This document shows positions 10,530 through 18,185 of a stretch of DNA of 64,000 bases, in pieces. How positions within the stretch are numbered: position 1 is the stretch's first letter; every line of letters starts with the position of its first letter. The position numbers were made by a program, and so were the translations under genes. Under the pieces are notes generated by a model. The model ran no database searches and was not told the DNA's origin. It worked only from the letters and a program-made list of their open reading frames with translations. This DNA comes from JAAZKI01 sp012799905 (GTDB lineage: Bacteria > Verrucomicrobiota > Lentisphaeria > Oligosphaerales > Oligosphaeraceae): NCBI GenBank assembly GCA_050949415.1, contig JBMNFR010000004.1:124001-188000 (forward strand). Direction: 5' to 3'.

Positions 10530-10660
10530 CTTAGGGTGGACTCTCCGTCCACAATCTATTTTTTAACCACGGATGGACACGGATGGACTTAGGGTGGACT
10601 ATCCGTCCACAACCTAATTTTTAACCACGAAAAACACGAAAGGGCACGAAATTTTTGTTT
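10530..10660 (+). repeat. TTAGGGTGGAC hairpin and CACGGATGGA short-period repeats
   Basis: Two copies of TTAGGGTGGACT(A/C)TCCGTCCAC (GTGGAC-GTCCAC hairpin followed by AACCTA and T-runs) near 10532 and 10589, each followed by ACCACGGATGGACACGG or ACCACGAAAAACACGAA. The same unit occurs near 17105, 17267, 33138 and 61261. As RNA it resembles a weak terminator after the lyase gene. Confidence 0.6.
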
Positions 10661-10661
10661 G

Positions 10662-10974
10662 GTAATCAGTCACTCATTGATACTCGGAACTCCGTCAAGC
10701 TGCGGAGCTAGGCGCCCCGGATAAGGCATTTTAGTGGACAGTGGACAATAGACGGAAGTGGACTTTAGTGGACGTTAGTAGACGATGGACTGTGGACTTT
10801 AGTGGATATTAGTGGAGAGTGGACGTGGACGGAAGTGGACTTTAGTGGACGTTGGTGCTTTCGACACGTGTCTTCCATAGGCTCCCACAGGCTTCCAGCC
10901 GGGACAGATGCAACATGCTTAAAAACTTATCAACTTGCGCCGTAGGCGCTTAACCATGCTTAACCCCAGGCTAT
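10662..10974 (+). repeat. TAAT element, copy 2, right end missing
   Basis: Starts GTAATCAGTCA, then GATACTCGG and degenerate AGTGGAC heptads (10731-10850), then the conserved GTAGGCGCTTAACCATGC block. It stops inside the CCCCAGGCT half of the hairpin, directly before the ruvC start codon. The right part of the element has been lost. Confidence 0.7.
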
Positions 10975-10975
10975 C

Positions 10976-11596
10976 ATGCGCATCAAAAATCAAGCTGAAC
11001 TCGAACGCTGGCTGGCCCAGAGCAAAGCAACGCCAGTCTTGCCCGAACGCCGCGCCGCTGACAAGACAAAGCCCATTGACCCGTCCGTGCAACGACGGAT
11101 CATTGGCCTTGACACTGCCCTGCGATGCACTGGCTGGGGCATGATCGATGTCCGCGGCAATCAACTCAAGGCGGTGGACTGCGGCGTTATCAAGAATTCT
11201 CCCAAAGCGGCGTTTTCCGACTGCCTGCGCTGCCTGTCCAGCAGCGTTCGCGAGCTGATTGAACTCTATCGCCCTAACATCGCTGTCATTGAGGGCGGCT
11301 TCTACTGCCGCAATGTCAAAACGGCCATGGTGCTCGGGTCAGCCCGCGGCGCAGTTATTGCTGTCTTGGCTGAGGCTGGCATCCCTATCCATGAATACGC
11401 CCCCAGACGCGTCAAACAGGCGGTCTGCGGCTTTGGCAACGCCAGCAAACAGCAAGTCGCACTCCTGGTCGAACAATTCCTGGCTATCCAGGTCGATAAA
11501 ATGCCGCTGGACTCTTCCGACGCCCTCGCACTGGCTCTTTGCCACGCCCAGAATCTCACCGTCGCCCAGGGACATGGAATCAGCCCAGAAATATGA
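10976..11596 (+). CDS. ruvC: Crossover junction endodeoxyribonuclease RuvC
   Basis: Resolves Holliday junctions in the RuvABC complex. The core matches RuvC: first acidic residue in IIGLDTALRCTGWG (about residue 43), Glu in AVIEGGFY and Asp in LDSSDALALALCHA. At 206 aa it is about 35-40 residues longer than usual at the N-terminus; this extra part is polar and begins right at a truncated mobile repeat. GTG 11087 would give a canonical length but has no Shine-Dalgarno sequence; ATG 10976 also lacks one. ruvA and ruvB are not adjacent. The enzyme call is firm, the start is not. Confidence 0.88.
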   Translation: MRIKNQAELERWLAQSKATPVLPERRAADKTKPIDPSVQRRIIGLDTALRCTGWGMIDVRGNQLKAVDCGVIKNSPKAAFSDCLRCLSSSVRELIELYRPNIAVIEGGFYCRNVKTAMVLGSARGAVIAVLAEAGIPIHEYAPRRVKQAVCGFGNASKQQVALLVEQFLAIQVDKMPLDSSDALALALCHAQNLTVAQGHGISPEI

Positions 11597-11603
11597 TTAG
11601 GGG

Positions 11604-11880
11604 CGAGGGGCTGAATGCTGAATGTTGAATGCTGAATGTTGAATGTTGAATGCTGAATGCTGAATGCTGAATGCAGAGGCGCATTTCATAATTCATAATT
11701 CATAATTCATAATTCATAATTCGTTAGAGGCGAGGGGCGAGGGGCGAGGGGCGAGGGGCGGAATGCTGAATGTTGAATGCTGAATGCTGAATGTTGAATG
11801 CGGAATGTTGAATGCGGAATGCTGAATGCAGAGGCGCATTTCATAATTCATAATTCATAATTCATAATTCGTTAGGGGCG
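11604..11880 (+). repeat. Composite heptanucleotide array, two modules
   Basis: Two copies of a module made of (GGGGCGA)n, then (TGAATGY)n, then a constant AGAGGCGCATTTC junction, then (ATAATTC)n. All three microsatellites have a 7-base period. It begins a few bases after the ruvC stop codon. The same three-part module recurs at 27.6-28.2 kb. Confidence 0.9.
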
Positions 11881-12059
11881 AGATGAGCTTGGACTACGCT
11901 GTCCGCCATGTCCGCCGCCTAAAGGCGAGTTTGTGTTCCTCAAACGCATCAGCCCCAGTCGGCAAAGCTGACTGGGGCTGATGAGGTAATGGAACGTACG
12001 GCAAGCTGAAGCCCGAACTACATACGGCAAGCTAAAGCTTGAACTACTTACGATGTCGG
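11881..12059. other. Intergenic with hairpin downstream of ruvC and pseudopilin
   Basis: Contains AGCCCCAGTCGGC...GCTGACTGGGGCT near 11950-11980, an inverted repeat that could act as a bidirectional terminator between ruvC and the convergent pseudopilin gene, although no long T-run follows. The motif ACGGCAAGCT-AAGC is repeated twice (about 11998 and 12023). Confidence 0.45.
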
Positions 12060-12734
12060 TCAATGCACCATAGATATAGTCCGGAAGGTGACGTGCTTCA
12101 TGGGTGCGACATGGCCATCCAGGAACAGGAAATTGGAGCTGTCATTGTGGACGTAGTTGAACCCCATGCGGAGGCTGGCGGCTGTTCCGTGGGTGCCGCG
12201 CGGGACGGTGCCGTCAATGCTCGGGAAATCGACTTTGTAGTAGCCGAACCATTGATCGATATCGTCACTGCCAATGCAGGCATAGCACACCGAGTTGCTC
12301 GGACTCTTTATCTGAGACTGGTGAATGGCCTTGTCATAGCGGAAAGCAGTGTCAGCTTGGCAGGTCTGGTTGATGGCGTATGAAACCGAATACGTATTCG
12401 TGCCGTCCGGCAAAGGGTCGTTGGGCCAAGGGCCATAATAGGTGGTATGGCTCGGGCACCGCCAGCTCTTTTCGTCGACATAGTCACGCAGCAAGTAGGG
12501 ATAGTAGCGGTTCTTTCCGGCCAGGGCCTGATAAGCCGGGCAATGCGTGCCGTCATGATCGTCCGTATATATCGTAATACCCAACCCGAGCTGCTTCATA
12601 TTGTTGACGCAACTGATGGCGCGGGCTTTTTCACGAGCCTTGGAAAGCGCAGGGAGGAGCATCGCTGCCAAAATCGCAATAATCGCAATCACGACCAGCA
12701 ACTCAATCAGTGTAAAAGCCTTTTTAATTTTCAT
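12060..12734 (-). CDS. Type II pseudopilin, H-X9-DG family
   Basis: A 224-aa secreted/pilin-like protein. The N-terminus has the prepilin cleavage/methylation signal (short basic leader, KKAFTLIELLVVIAIIAIL, Glu+5) followed by a hydrophobic helix. The C-terminus has HNDSSNFLFLDGH, an exact H-X9-DG motif, as in the large paralogous families of Lentisphaerota, Planctomycetes and Verrucomicrobia. Cys residues occur in the middle (SCVNN, WRCPSH, CYACIG). Start: GGAG about 10 nt upstream of ATG. A full IS element sits about 120 bp upstream of the start, so its original promoter may be displaced. The function of these abundant proteins is unknown; export or assembly by a type II system is inferred. 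Confidence 0.88.
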   Translation of the reverse strand: MKIKKAFTLIELLVVIAIIAILAAMLLPALSKAREKARAISCVNNMKQLGLGITIYTDDHDGTHCPAYQALAGKNRYYPYLLRDYVDEKSWRCPSHTTYYGPWPNDPLPDGTNTYSVSYAINQTCQADTAFRYDKAIHQSQIKSPSNSVCYACIGSDDIDQWFGYYKVDFPSIDGTVPRGTHGTAASLRMGFNYVHNDSSNFLFLDGHVAPMKHVTFRTISMVH

Positions 12735-12921
12735 AACTAATTCTTCTCCTTAATTCTAGTTGCCTTTTAGAATTGTGGCGCCCCAACTGGAGAATTTCTC
12801 CATAAAAGCCAGCCGTCCTAACAAATTATACACCATTTCTTCCATAAATGCAATAGGGTGCAATTCCCAAAAGTGGGTCATTGCGCGATAGAGTAAACAA
12901 TACCCCCCCCCTTTTTTTTTT

Positions 12922-12946
12922 GCAAGTACTCAACTTGCTTTTTTTT
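12922..12946 (+). terminator. Hairpin plus T-run near left end of the IS
   Basis: GCAAGT-ACTCA-ACTTGC followed by eight T's, preceded by runs of nine C's and ten T's. It would stop transcription entering from outside, as IS elements often arrange. It overlaps a possible -35 (TTGCTT 12935-12940) with TATGGT at 12957-12962, spacer 16, for the IS genes. Confidence 0.5.
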
Positions 12947-12996
12947 GTTATCGTGCTATGGTATGCTAAAACGCATATATAAAAGGAGTTACGGCA

Positions 12997-13518
12997 ATGG
13001 CGATGGAACAACAACGCGAGTTAGCAAAGGAACTGGTGAAGCTGTGTGGTCTGGTGCGCGGGTCGATTGTCCATACAACACGCAAGTGCGGGCGCGCACA
13101 ATGCGAATGCGCGAAAGGCAAGCGGCATCCGTTCTGCTATCTGTCGAGGTCTTCAGCCGGTTCGAAAAACAAGATCCAGTATGTGAAGCCGTCCGAGGAA
13201 AAGGCGTTTGAGCGTGCCGTGGCCATGTATGAGCGCGCATGGGCAATCATCGAGGAACTGACTGAACTCAACATCAAGGAGATCAAGGACAATGGGAATG
13301 ACGGACGAAGAACTGAACGCCCTGGTGGAAAAAAAGCTTCTCGAACGCAAAGCCGAAATCGTCCAGGCGCTGAAAACATTCAACCGGAGCCCGTCGGCGA
13401 AGACCTTCAAGGATGCGGAAAACATACCGGACCGCCTGTTGGGACAGGCGATGGACGACATCGTGGCGGAGGTGCTGCAAAAGACGGGGGGAGACGTCAG
13501 CGTGGAAAGGCCCGCTAA
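12997..13518 (+). CDS. DUF6788-like accessory ORF of the IS
   Basis: Starts at ATG 12997 with AAGGAG 8 nt upstream. The first ~100 residues form the conserved part: a basic helical start, RGSIVHTTRKCGRAQCECAKGKRHPFCYLS with a CxxCxC-like cluster suggesting zinc binding, and a helical tail ending near EIKDNGND. The remaining ~75 residues are read in a frame that overlaps the transposase N-terminal ORF and look like non-conserved read-through (Arg/Gly-rich). Proteins of this type are found beside transposases; their role is not known to me. Confidence 0.6.
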   Translation: MAMEQQRELAKELVKLCGLVRGSIVHTTRKCGRAQCECAKGKRHPFCYLSRSSAGSKNKIQYVKPSEEKAFERAVAMYERAWAIIEELTELNIKEIKDNGNDGRRTERPGGKKASRTQSRNRPGAENIQPEPVGEDLQGCGKHTGPPVGTGDGRHRGGGAAKDGGRRQRGKAR

Positions 13519-14697
13519 AAAAAACTCCGGCACCACGGGAAAAGGCTGACCGACATTCAGCTCAAGCATGGCAAGTATACCTCGATTACCGCAGCCTACT
13601 ATCTGCCCGTGAAAGAGAAACGTCGCGGGCGCAAGCGCGGCACGGGTAGACGCAGCGTGGCGGGCGCCGGCATGTTTCCCGCTTTGCTTTTGTTTGGCGT
13701 CATTGCCGGCGCTTCGCCCGCCTTGTGCGAGGATGTCACGCTGGAAGGGCTGCGAGACTCCTACGAAGAGGCGTCCAATGCGTTGCGCTTGCGGGGCCGG
13801 GACATTTCGGCCAAGCGTGTCAGAACGATCAGTCGGGCTGTCGGCCATGCTTCACTGGAAGCAAGGGAACGACGGCTCGCTTGCCTTGGTGTGAGCAACG
13901 AGGCCGAGGGAAAAAGACTCGCGGTCGCCATGGACGGGGGACGCATCCTCATACGCACGGACAGGCGCGGGCGCAAGACCGCCAAGGGGTATCATACCTA
14001 TGCCGCCGACTGGCGCGAACCGAAGCTGTTTATCATCTACGAACTGGACGCCGGGGGCCGGAAGAAGCGCAAGGGACTTGAACGCTGCGACGGCACCATC
14101 GGCGGCCCGGAGGACATCATGCGGCTGCTGGTGGCGGAGCTCAGGGCGATGGGCGCGCAGAACGCAAAATCAATCACGTTCCTGGGCGACGGTGCAAAAT
14201 GGATATGGAACAGGATTGACCAGATCATCGAAGAAGTCGGCATCGACAGGGCGCGCGTGTCAACCTGCCTTGACTACTACCACGCAGTCGAGCATCTCGC
14301 AAGCGTCGCGGAGGCGAAGACGTTTGCAAGCCAGATCGAGAAACGCACGTGGTTCGACACCATGAAAAAACTGCTCAAGAAGGCTCCACCTGCAGTGTTC
14401 CTGGCTGAACTGGCGAAATCACGGCGGCGTGGCAATGCGGTCATCAGGCGGGAATATGCGTATTTCAAGACCAACATGTCGGCAATCGACTATGCCAAGC
14501 TCAGCAGAGAGAAGCAGCCGATTGGCTCAGGAGCGATTGAAAGCGCCGTGCGCAGAATCGTGAACCTGAGAATCAAAGGTGCGGGTACGTTCTGGAAGCT
14601 GGAGAATGCAGAGGCGGCACTCCACCTGCGGTGTCAGCTTAAGACCAACAACTGGAGCGTATTCTACGCCGATTTACTCAATAGCCTGGCGGCATAG
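13292..14697 (+). CDS. ISKra4-like transposase made by -1 frameshift
   Basis: ORF A runs from ATG 13292 (AAGGAG about 10 nt upstream, inside the previous gene) to a TGA at 13547. ORF B is in the -1 frame and open to 14697. Slipping on A AAA AAC at 13519-13525 joins them into about 468 aa, near the family's usual size. ORF B before its first ATG (13609) still reads like transposase (LTDIQLKHGKYTSITAAYY), so the fusion is needed. Catalytic candidates are DGGRILIRTDRR, FLGDGAKWIW and the C-terminal QPIGSGAIESAVRRIVN. It is flanked by perfect IS ends. Confidence 0.82.
13519..13525 (+). promoter_or_regulatory. -1 ribosomal frameshift slippery heptamer
   Basis: A AAA AAC in the reading phase of the upstream transposase ORF (codons GCT AAA AAA AAC), inside a run of eight A's. 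Tandem -1 slippage moves ribosomes into the frame of the main transposase ORF. The zero-frame stop is 22 nt downstream. A GC-rich stretch follows; no strong stem-loop was clearly seen. Confidence 0.75.
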
Positions 14698-14771
14698 GCG
14701 CTACCCACTTTTGGGAATTGCACCCAATGCAATATTATTACAGAAAAAAGGGCAACTTTTAGCTATCGCCC

Positions 14772-15027
14772 GTAATGGATCAGTCTTCTGTAGCGCCTCT
14801 ACAAGGCGCCAGTTTCGGGGTATGCCTCCCCCAGGCTGAAGCCTGGGGTTAAGCATGGTTAAGCGCCTACGGCACAAAAAGATGTGGACGGTATGGACAT
14901 GGTGGACGGTGTGGACATGGCGGCCAGTGTAGTCCAAACTCACTCTCGCCCCTCGCCCCTCGCCCCTCGCCCCTTTCCTGAGACCGCTGCTCGTCGGGTT
15001 TCCGAATATCAATGAATGACCGATTAC
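14772..15027 (-). repeat. TAAT element, copy 3, with target duplication
   Basis: About 256 bp in reverse orientation: GTAATGGATCA at the left, TGACCGATTAC at the right, with the hairpins, the TTAAGCATGGTTAAGCGCC block and a (CGCCCCT)n heptad run inside. The direct repeat CTATCGCCC flanks it at 14763-14771 and 15027-15035 (overlap of one base depends on where the end is set). This is the best evidence that the family is mobile. It faces the minus-strand pseudopilin gene, about 160 bp from its start if the later IS is removed. Confidence 0.85.
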
Positions 15028-15082
15028 TATCGCCCCTCGCTCAAGGCATCTGCAAAGCCTTGGCCTGTATTTTTCTACGCGC

Positions 15083-15125
15083 AAAAAACAATCCGCTGTC
15101 CAGGCTGGCTGGACAGCGGATTGTT
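15083..15125 (-). terminator. Rho-independent terminator of the Pro/His-rich gene
   Basis: A 17-bp perfect stem (15087-15103 with 15109-15125, AACAATCCGCTGTCCAG) with a 5-nt loop and, on the minus strand, a run of six T's. It lies 39 bp after the minus-strand CDS that ends at 15164. Confidence 0.9.
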
Positions 15126-15163
15126 GACGTTCGCCTTAATTATGGCTCAAGTGCCACTCCGGC

Positions 15164-15625
15164 TTAGCGGTAGCGGCCATGATGGCTGGAGCCGTGGTGG
15201 TCGTGGTGACCGCGATGGCCGCCGTGGTGGCGAGGGCTATGGCGATGGTCGTGATGATGCCGGCGCGGCGGCGGATAATGATAGCCGTGGCGGCTGTAAC
15301 CATGGCAGCGAGGATACACCACCACCGGCGGCGCCGGGCGGACGACGCGAACCTGAGGACATACCACCACCGGCGGCGGAGACACTACTACCCGCGGAGG
15401 ATGCACCACAACCGGCGGAGGAGGATGCACCACTACCGGCGCAGGATACACCACCGGAGGTGGCGGCGGAGGACTGGCCACCACCACGGGTTGGGGCAGC
15501 AAAACATGCAGCAACGTGCCAACAATTAACGCCTTCTCCCAGGAAGACGTACGGGCCTGCACCTGAACTGTGCTGCAAACAACAACCAAAACCACTGCGA
15601 TAATCAAACTATTCAGTTTTTTCAT
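15164..15625 (-). CDS. Secreted Pro/Val-rich and His-rich protein of unknown function
   Basis: 153 aa. ATG 15625 is preceded by AAGGAAGG at 5 nt; the longer frame upstream is unlikely. Residues 1-24 form a signal peptide (KKLNSLIIAVVLVVVCSTVQVQA, cut after QA). Then about 70 residues of PPPVVVHPP-type repeats with Val-Val-Val triplets, then a His/Arg-rich tail with Gly and Tyr (HHHDHRHSPRHHGG). The tail could bind metal ions; the Pro-rich part is probably extended, as in cell-wall proteins. No known family recognised. It has its own strong terminator, so it is transcribed alone. The opposite-strand ORF is a shadow of its repeats. Confidence 0.7.
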   Translation of the reverse strand: MKKLNSLIIAVVLVVVCSTVQVQARTSSWEKALIVGTLLHVLLPQPVVVASPPPPPPVVYPAPVVVHPPPPVVVHPPRVVVSPPPVVVCPQVRVVRPAPPVVVYPRCHGYSRHGYHYPPPRRHHHDHRHSPRHHGGHRGHHDHHGSSHHGRYR

Positions 15626-15921
15626 GTTGACCTTCCTTTCAAATCTGCTGACATCCTGGTGCGTTATCTCAATCAATGAACAAACGTCTTAAAAACCGCG
15701 ACCTTTCCTTTACATTATAATATTCCCGACGCAATCCTACAACCAATAAACTCAAAATAAAAACATTTATTTGAAACAAATGTTTCTTTTGAGCGATTTT
15801 TTCTTGCCAGGAGGGCTTGGCAGGCAGGCGAGCGCCCTAATTTCACGCAGCGCGGCTATGCGTCCTGAAAGCGTTTTGGGGGCAAAGCCGACGTCATGCC
15901 AGCCGGTTGAAGTGAATAGCC

Positions 15922-17094
15922 ATGACCTCAGCGACCACACCTCGGATTGATGTCCTGCATGTAACCGAAGCCGGCGGAGGCGGCGTCGCCCGTCATCTCG
16001 GACTGGTCTTGCCGGCGCTTAGCCAACGCGGCCTGACCTGCGGCCTGTTCGCCTTTGGTCAACGCCTGGAGGATGGCTTCCGTGCGTTGGCAGAGGAACA
16101 GTCCGCGGCCGGACGGCTGTCGGCACTGGCGTTCGCGCCCGGCGCCAACCTGCTGACAGCGACCATGCGACTGCGCAAGCTGGTTCAACAATGGCAACCG
16201 CGCATCCTGCACCTGCATGCCACCCGAGCCGGTCTGGCCGGACGCCTGGCGCTCCGGCGGAACAGGCCGCCCGCCATCGTCTATTCCCCGCATGCCTTTG
16301 GACTGACGCCCAACCACACCGGACAACAACTCGCCCTGAAATTCGGCGAACAGCGCCTGGCCGGGTGGACAGACTGCTACGCCCTGGTCTCCCATGCCGA
16401 ATACGACGACGCCATGCTCCTGGGACTCCCAGCCAACCAATGCCTGGTCTGCGAAAATGGACTTCCTGATGATTTCACTGAAACCCTGCTGGACAGGACT
16501 GAGGCTCGCAAACGTCTGCATGTGCCGCCCGACAGCATAGTCCTTGGCGTGCCTTGCCGCCTGGCTAAGCAAAAAAACCTCGACTGCCTGATCAAGGCGC
16601 TTGCCGCGCTTCGGCGAACGCCCTCGGGACTGCCGCCGAATTTCCGCATTCTCCTCTACGGAACCGGCCCCGAGGAACAGGCGCTGCGCCAACTGGTCCT
16701 CAACGAAAAACTGACTGCTGTCGTCCATTTTGCCGGCTTAATGCCTAACTTGCACCGCCTGCTGCGGGGCTTTGACTTGGCCGCCATTCCCTCCCGCTAC
16801 GAAGGATTGTCCTATGCCCTGCTGGAAACCCTCGCTGCTGAAGTGCCCCTGCTCGTCAGCGGCATCCCGGCCAATCTGCCGCGGCCAGAATTGCACGAGT
16901 GCCTATGGACTTTCCAAGTCGGCGATGAGCAAGACCTGGCTCGACAGCTGGCAGCCGCCCTTCAGAGCCAAGACGAACGACGACGACGAGCCCAACTGGG
17001 TGCAGTGCTGGTCAAAAAAAACTTCCGCTTGAACGTGCAAATTGACTGCCTGACTGCTCTCTACCAACGGCTGGGCAACGGTGACAGCCATTGA
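15922..17094 (+). CDS. GT-B (GT4-like) glycosyltransferase
   Basis: 390 aa, a two-domain GT4-type glycosyltransferase for lipopolysaccharide, exopolysaccharide or glycan assembly at the cytoplasmic membrane. The N-terminal domain has a Gly-rich loop, VTEAGGGGVARHLG (about 12-25), and LHLHATRAG. The C-terminal donor-binding domain has LGVPCRLAKQKNLDCLIKA, LYGTGPEEQALR, FAGLMPN and AIPSRYEGLSYALLETLAAEVPLLVS, the usual E-x7-E region (about 292-300). No membrane span. The Shine-Dalgarno sequence is weak. Sugar and acceptor are unknown; no sugar-pathway genes are next to it. Confidence 0.85.
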   Translation: MTSATTPRIDVLHVTEAGGGGVARHLGLVLPALSQRGLTCGLFAFGQRLEDGFRALAEEQSAAGRLSALAFAPGANLLTATMRLRKLVQQWQPRILHLHATRAGLAGRLALRRNRPPAIVYSPHAFGLTPNHTGQQLALKFGEQRLAGWTDCYALVSHAEYDDAMLLGLPANQCLVCENGLPDDFTETLLDRTEARKRLHVPPDSIVLGVPCRLAKQKNLDCLIKALAALRRTPSGLPPNFRILLYGTGPEEQALRQLVLNEKLTAVVHFAGLMPNLHRLLRGFDLAAIPSRYEGLSYALLETLAAEVPLLVSGIPANLPRPELHECLWTFQVGDEQDLARQLAAALQSQDERRRRAQLGAVLVKKNFRLNVQIDCLTALYQRLGNGDSH

Positions 17095-17301
17095 CCCCCT
17101 AAAGGGGGGGGTGGACTACCCGTCCACAACCGATTTTTAACCGCCAAGACGCCAAGAACGCCAAGGAGGGCACTAAGATTTTTAGGGTATCCGGTGTAGC
17201 GGTAAAAACGCTAAAAGCGCCAAATTAAGGCAACTGCTGTCCACGCTGTCCACACCGTCCACGCCGTTCTTAGGGTGAACCATAGCGTCCACAACTTAAT
17301 G
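17095..17301 (+). repeat. TTAGGGTGGAC-type repeat block
   Basis: GGTGGACTACCCGTCCAC hairpin at about 17108, ACCGCCAAGACGCCAAGAACGC short-period repeats, and a diverged second hairpin copy near 17272. No gene seen. Confidence 0.55.
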
Positions 17302-17584
17302 TATGTGTCACCCCTAGCGGGGCTCCAAATCTATGCCATCTCCCCCAGGGCTGCGCCGGGCCTGGCGGCCCGGCTTACCCTGGGCTTCTATGTGTCGCCC
17401 CCCGGGCTTTTGCCACTTTGCGGCTGTTGTGGACGTGGTGGACTTTAGTGGACGTTGTGGACTGCGGCTGCTGTGCCTCGTACTGGCGGCCCAAAGGGCC
17501 AGCAACATAAAAGCCCAGGGTGAGCGTAGCGAAGCCCTGGGTGAGGCGTACAATAATTATGAGCCCCGCCAGGGGTGACACATA
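17302..17584. repeat. MITE-like element II, copy 1
   Basis: 283 bp with terminal inverted repeats of about 24 bp (TATGTGTCACCCCTAGCGGG at the left, its near complement ending GACACATA at the right). Internal inverted repeats include AGCCCAGGGT and GCCGGGCCTGGCGGCCCGGC. A second copy is at 61296-61559. This copy has an extra GTGGAC-rich segment of about 19 bp. No coding capacity. Confidence 0.85.
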
Positions 17585-17783
17585 AACGCCGTTTTGAGGA
17601 AAATCTTTCTCCCAAAAAACAAGAAATTGGCGGATAGTAGTACAAGCGCCAGTAAGCAGGCCGCGAAAACGGCGACGTAACAGCCCAAGCGATTTTTTTT
17701 GCCAAAAAACTCTCCTGGCAGAGTTTTTTCCGGCGCTGGCGATAAAAACACCTCTTTTTAGGCGAAATCATTAGGGTTTCAGA

Positions 17784-17811
17784 TTGAAAGTTAACTAAAA
17801 TGTCATAATGT
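17784..17811 (+). promoter_or_regulatory. Possible sigma70-type promoter
   Basis: TTGAAA (17784-17789) and TAATGT (17806-17811) with a 16-nt spacer; an overlapping TGT-CATAAT resembles an extended -10. A transcript from about 17817 would begin with the hairpin GCTCC-GAAA-GGAGC and then GCGTTTTT. Confidence 0.35.
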
Positions 17812-18185
17812 AAACATAAGGCTCCGAAAGGAGCGCGTTTTTGCATTTATTGCGCTAAGGAATGACGTCGACAGCGAAGACGGAAAAAAGCGCCGCCTTG
17901 AAAGCATGATCGGGACAGCACCGGGGATTTTTACATAATTTGTTTTGATTAAAGCCTTTAAGCCTTTCTCCCCCTCCCGGGTTGTGCACAGTTCCTGCTC
18001 TGAGGGCGGCCGCCGTAGACAGGTCTTCTGCCTGAACAGGCCAGATAGACTGCCTTTTTCCCGGCGCCGCCAGTCAGCGTCAAACCTAAAACGTGATTCC
18101 CGTGAAGGACATGCGTGCACGGAGAATTCAAGCAGGACTTTGACGCGAAGCTGTTGGTTGAAATGCGTGTTTCTTGAGGATACAG
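17812..18185 (+). ncRNA. Possible structured RNA or leader upstream of fau
   Basis: About 370 bases with no gene between a candidate promoter and the 5-formyl-THF cyclo-ligase gene. It contains GCTCC-GAAA-GGAGC with a T-run (17821-17842, which could be a short terminator), a bulged GC-rich helix pairing GGCGGCCGCCG (about 18005) with CGGCGCCGCC (about 18062), and GTGCAC on both sides (about 17987 and 18115). In many bacteria 6S RNA lies just upstream of this gene, but I could not fold a convincing 6S rod here. Confidence 0.25.

Larger units (their letters stand above)
12856..14725 (+). mobile_element. Complete ISKra4-like insertion sequence
   Basis: 1870 bp bounded by perfect 23-bp inverted repeats (12856-12878 and 14703-14725, beginning GGGTGCAATTCCC). 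The direct repeat AATGCAATA flanks it at 12847-12855 and 14726-14734, a 9-bp target duplication. It encodes a small DUF6788-like ORF and a transposase split by a -1 frameshift. The intact ends and duplication indicate a fairly recent insertion. The family call rests on the transposase C-terminal motif PIGSGAIESA, the two-ORF layout and the duplication length. Confidence 0.9.

Noticed and set aside
11604..11880. CRISPR-like array
   Set aside because: The units are direct 7-mers without unique spacers of constant length, and no cas genes are present.
12997..13518. The whole 173-aa frame as one conserved protein
   Set aside because: Only the first ~100 residues look conserved; the rest is out of frame with the transposase N-terminus that overlaps it.
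15016..15603. 195-aa plus-strand frame rich in Pro, Ala and Glu
   Set aside because: Antisense shadow of the repetitive Pro/His-rich gene on the minus strand, which has the signal peptide, Shine-Dalgarno sequence and terminator.
17333..17578. 81-aa frame in the MITE-like element
   Set aside because: It is produced by internal palindromes; the second copy does not preserve the reading frame.
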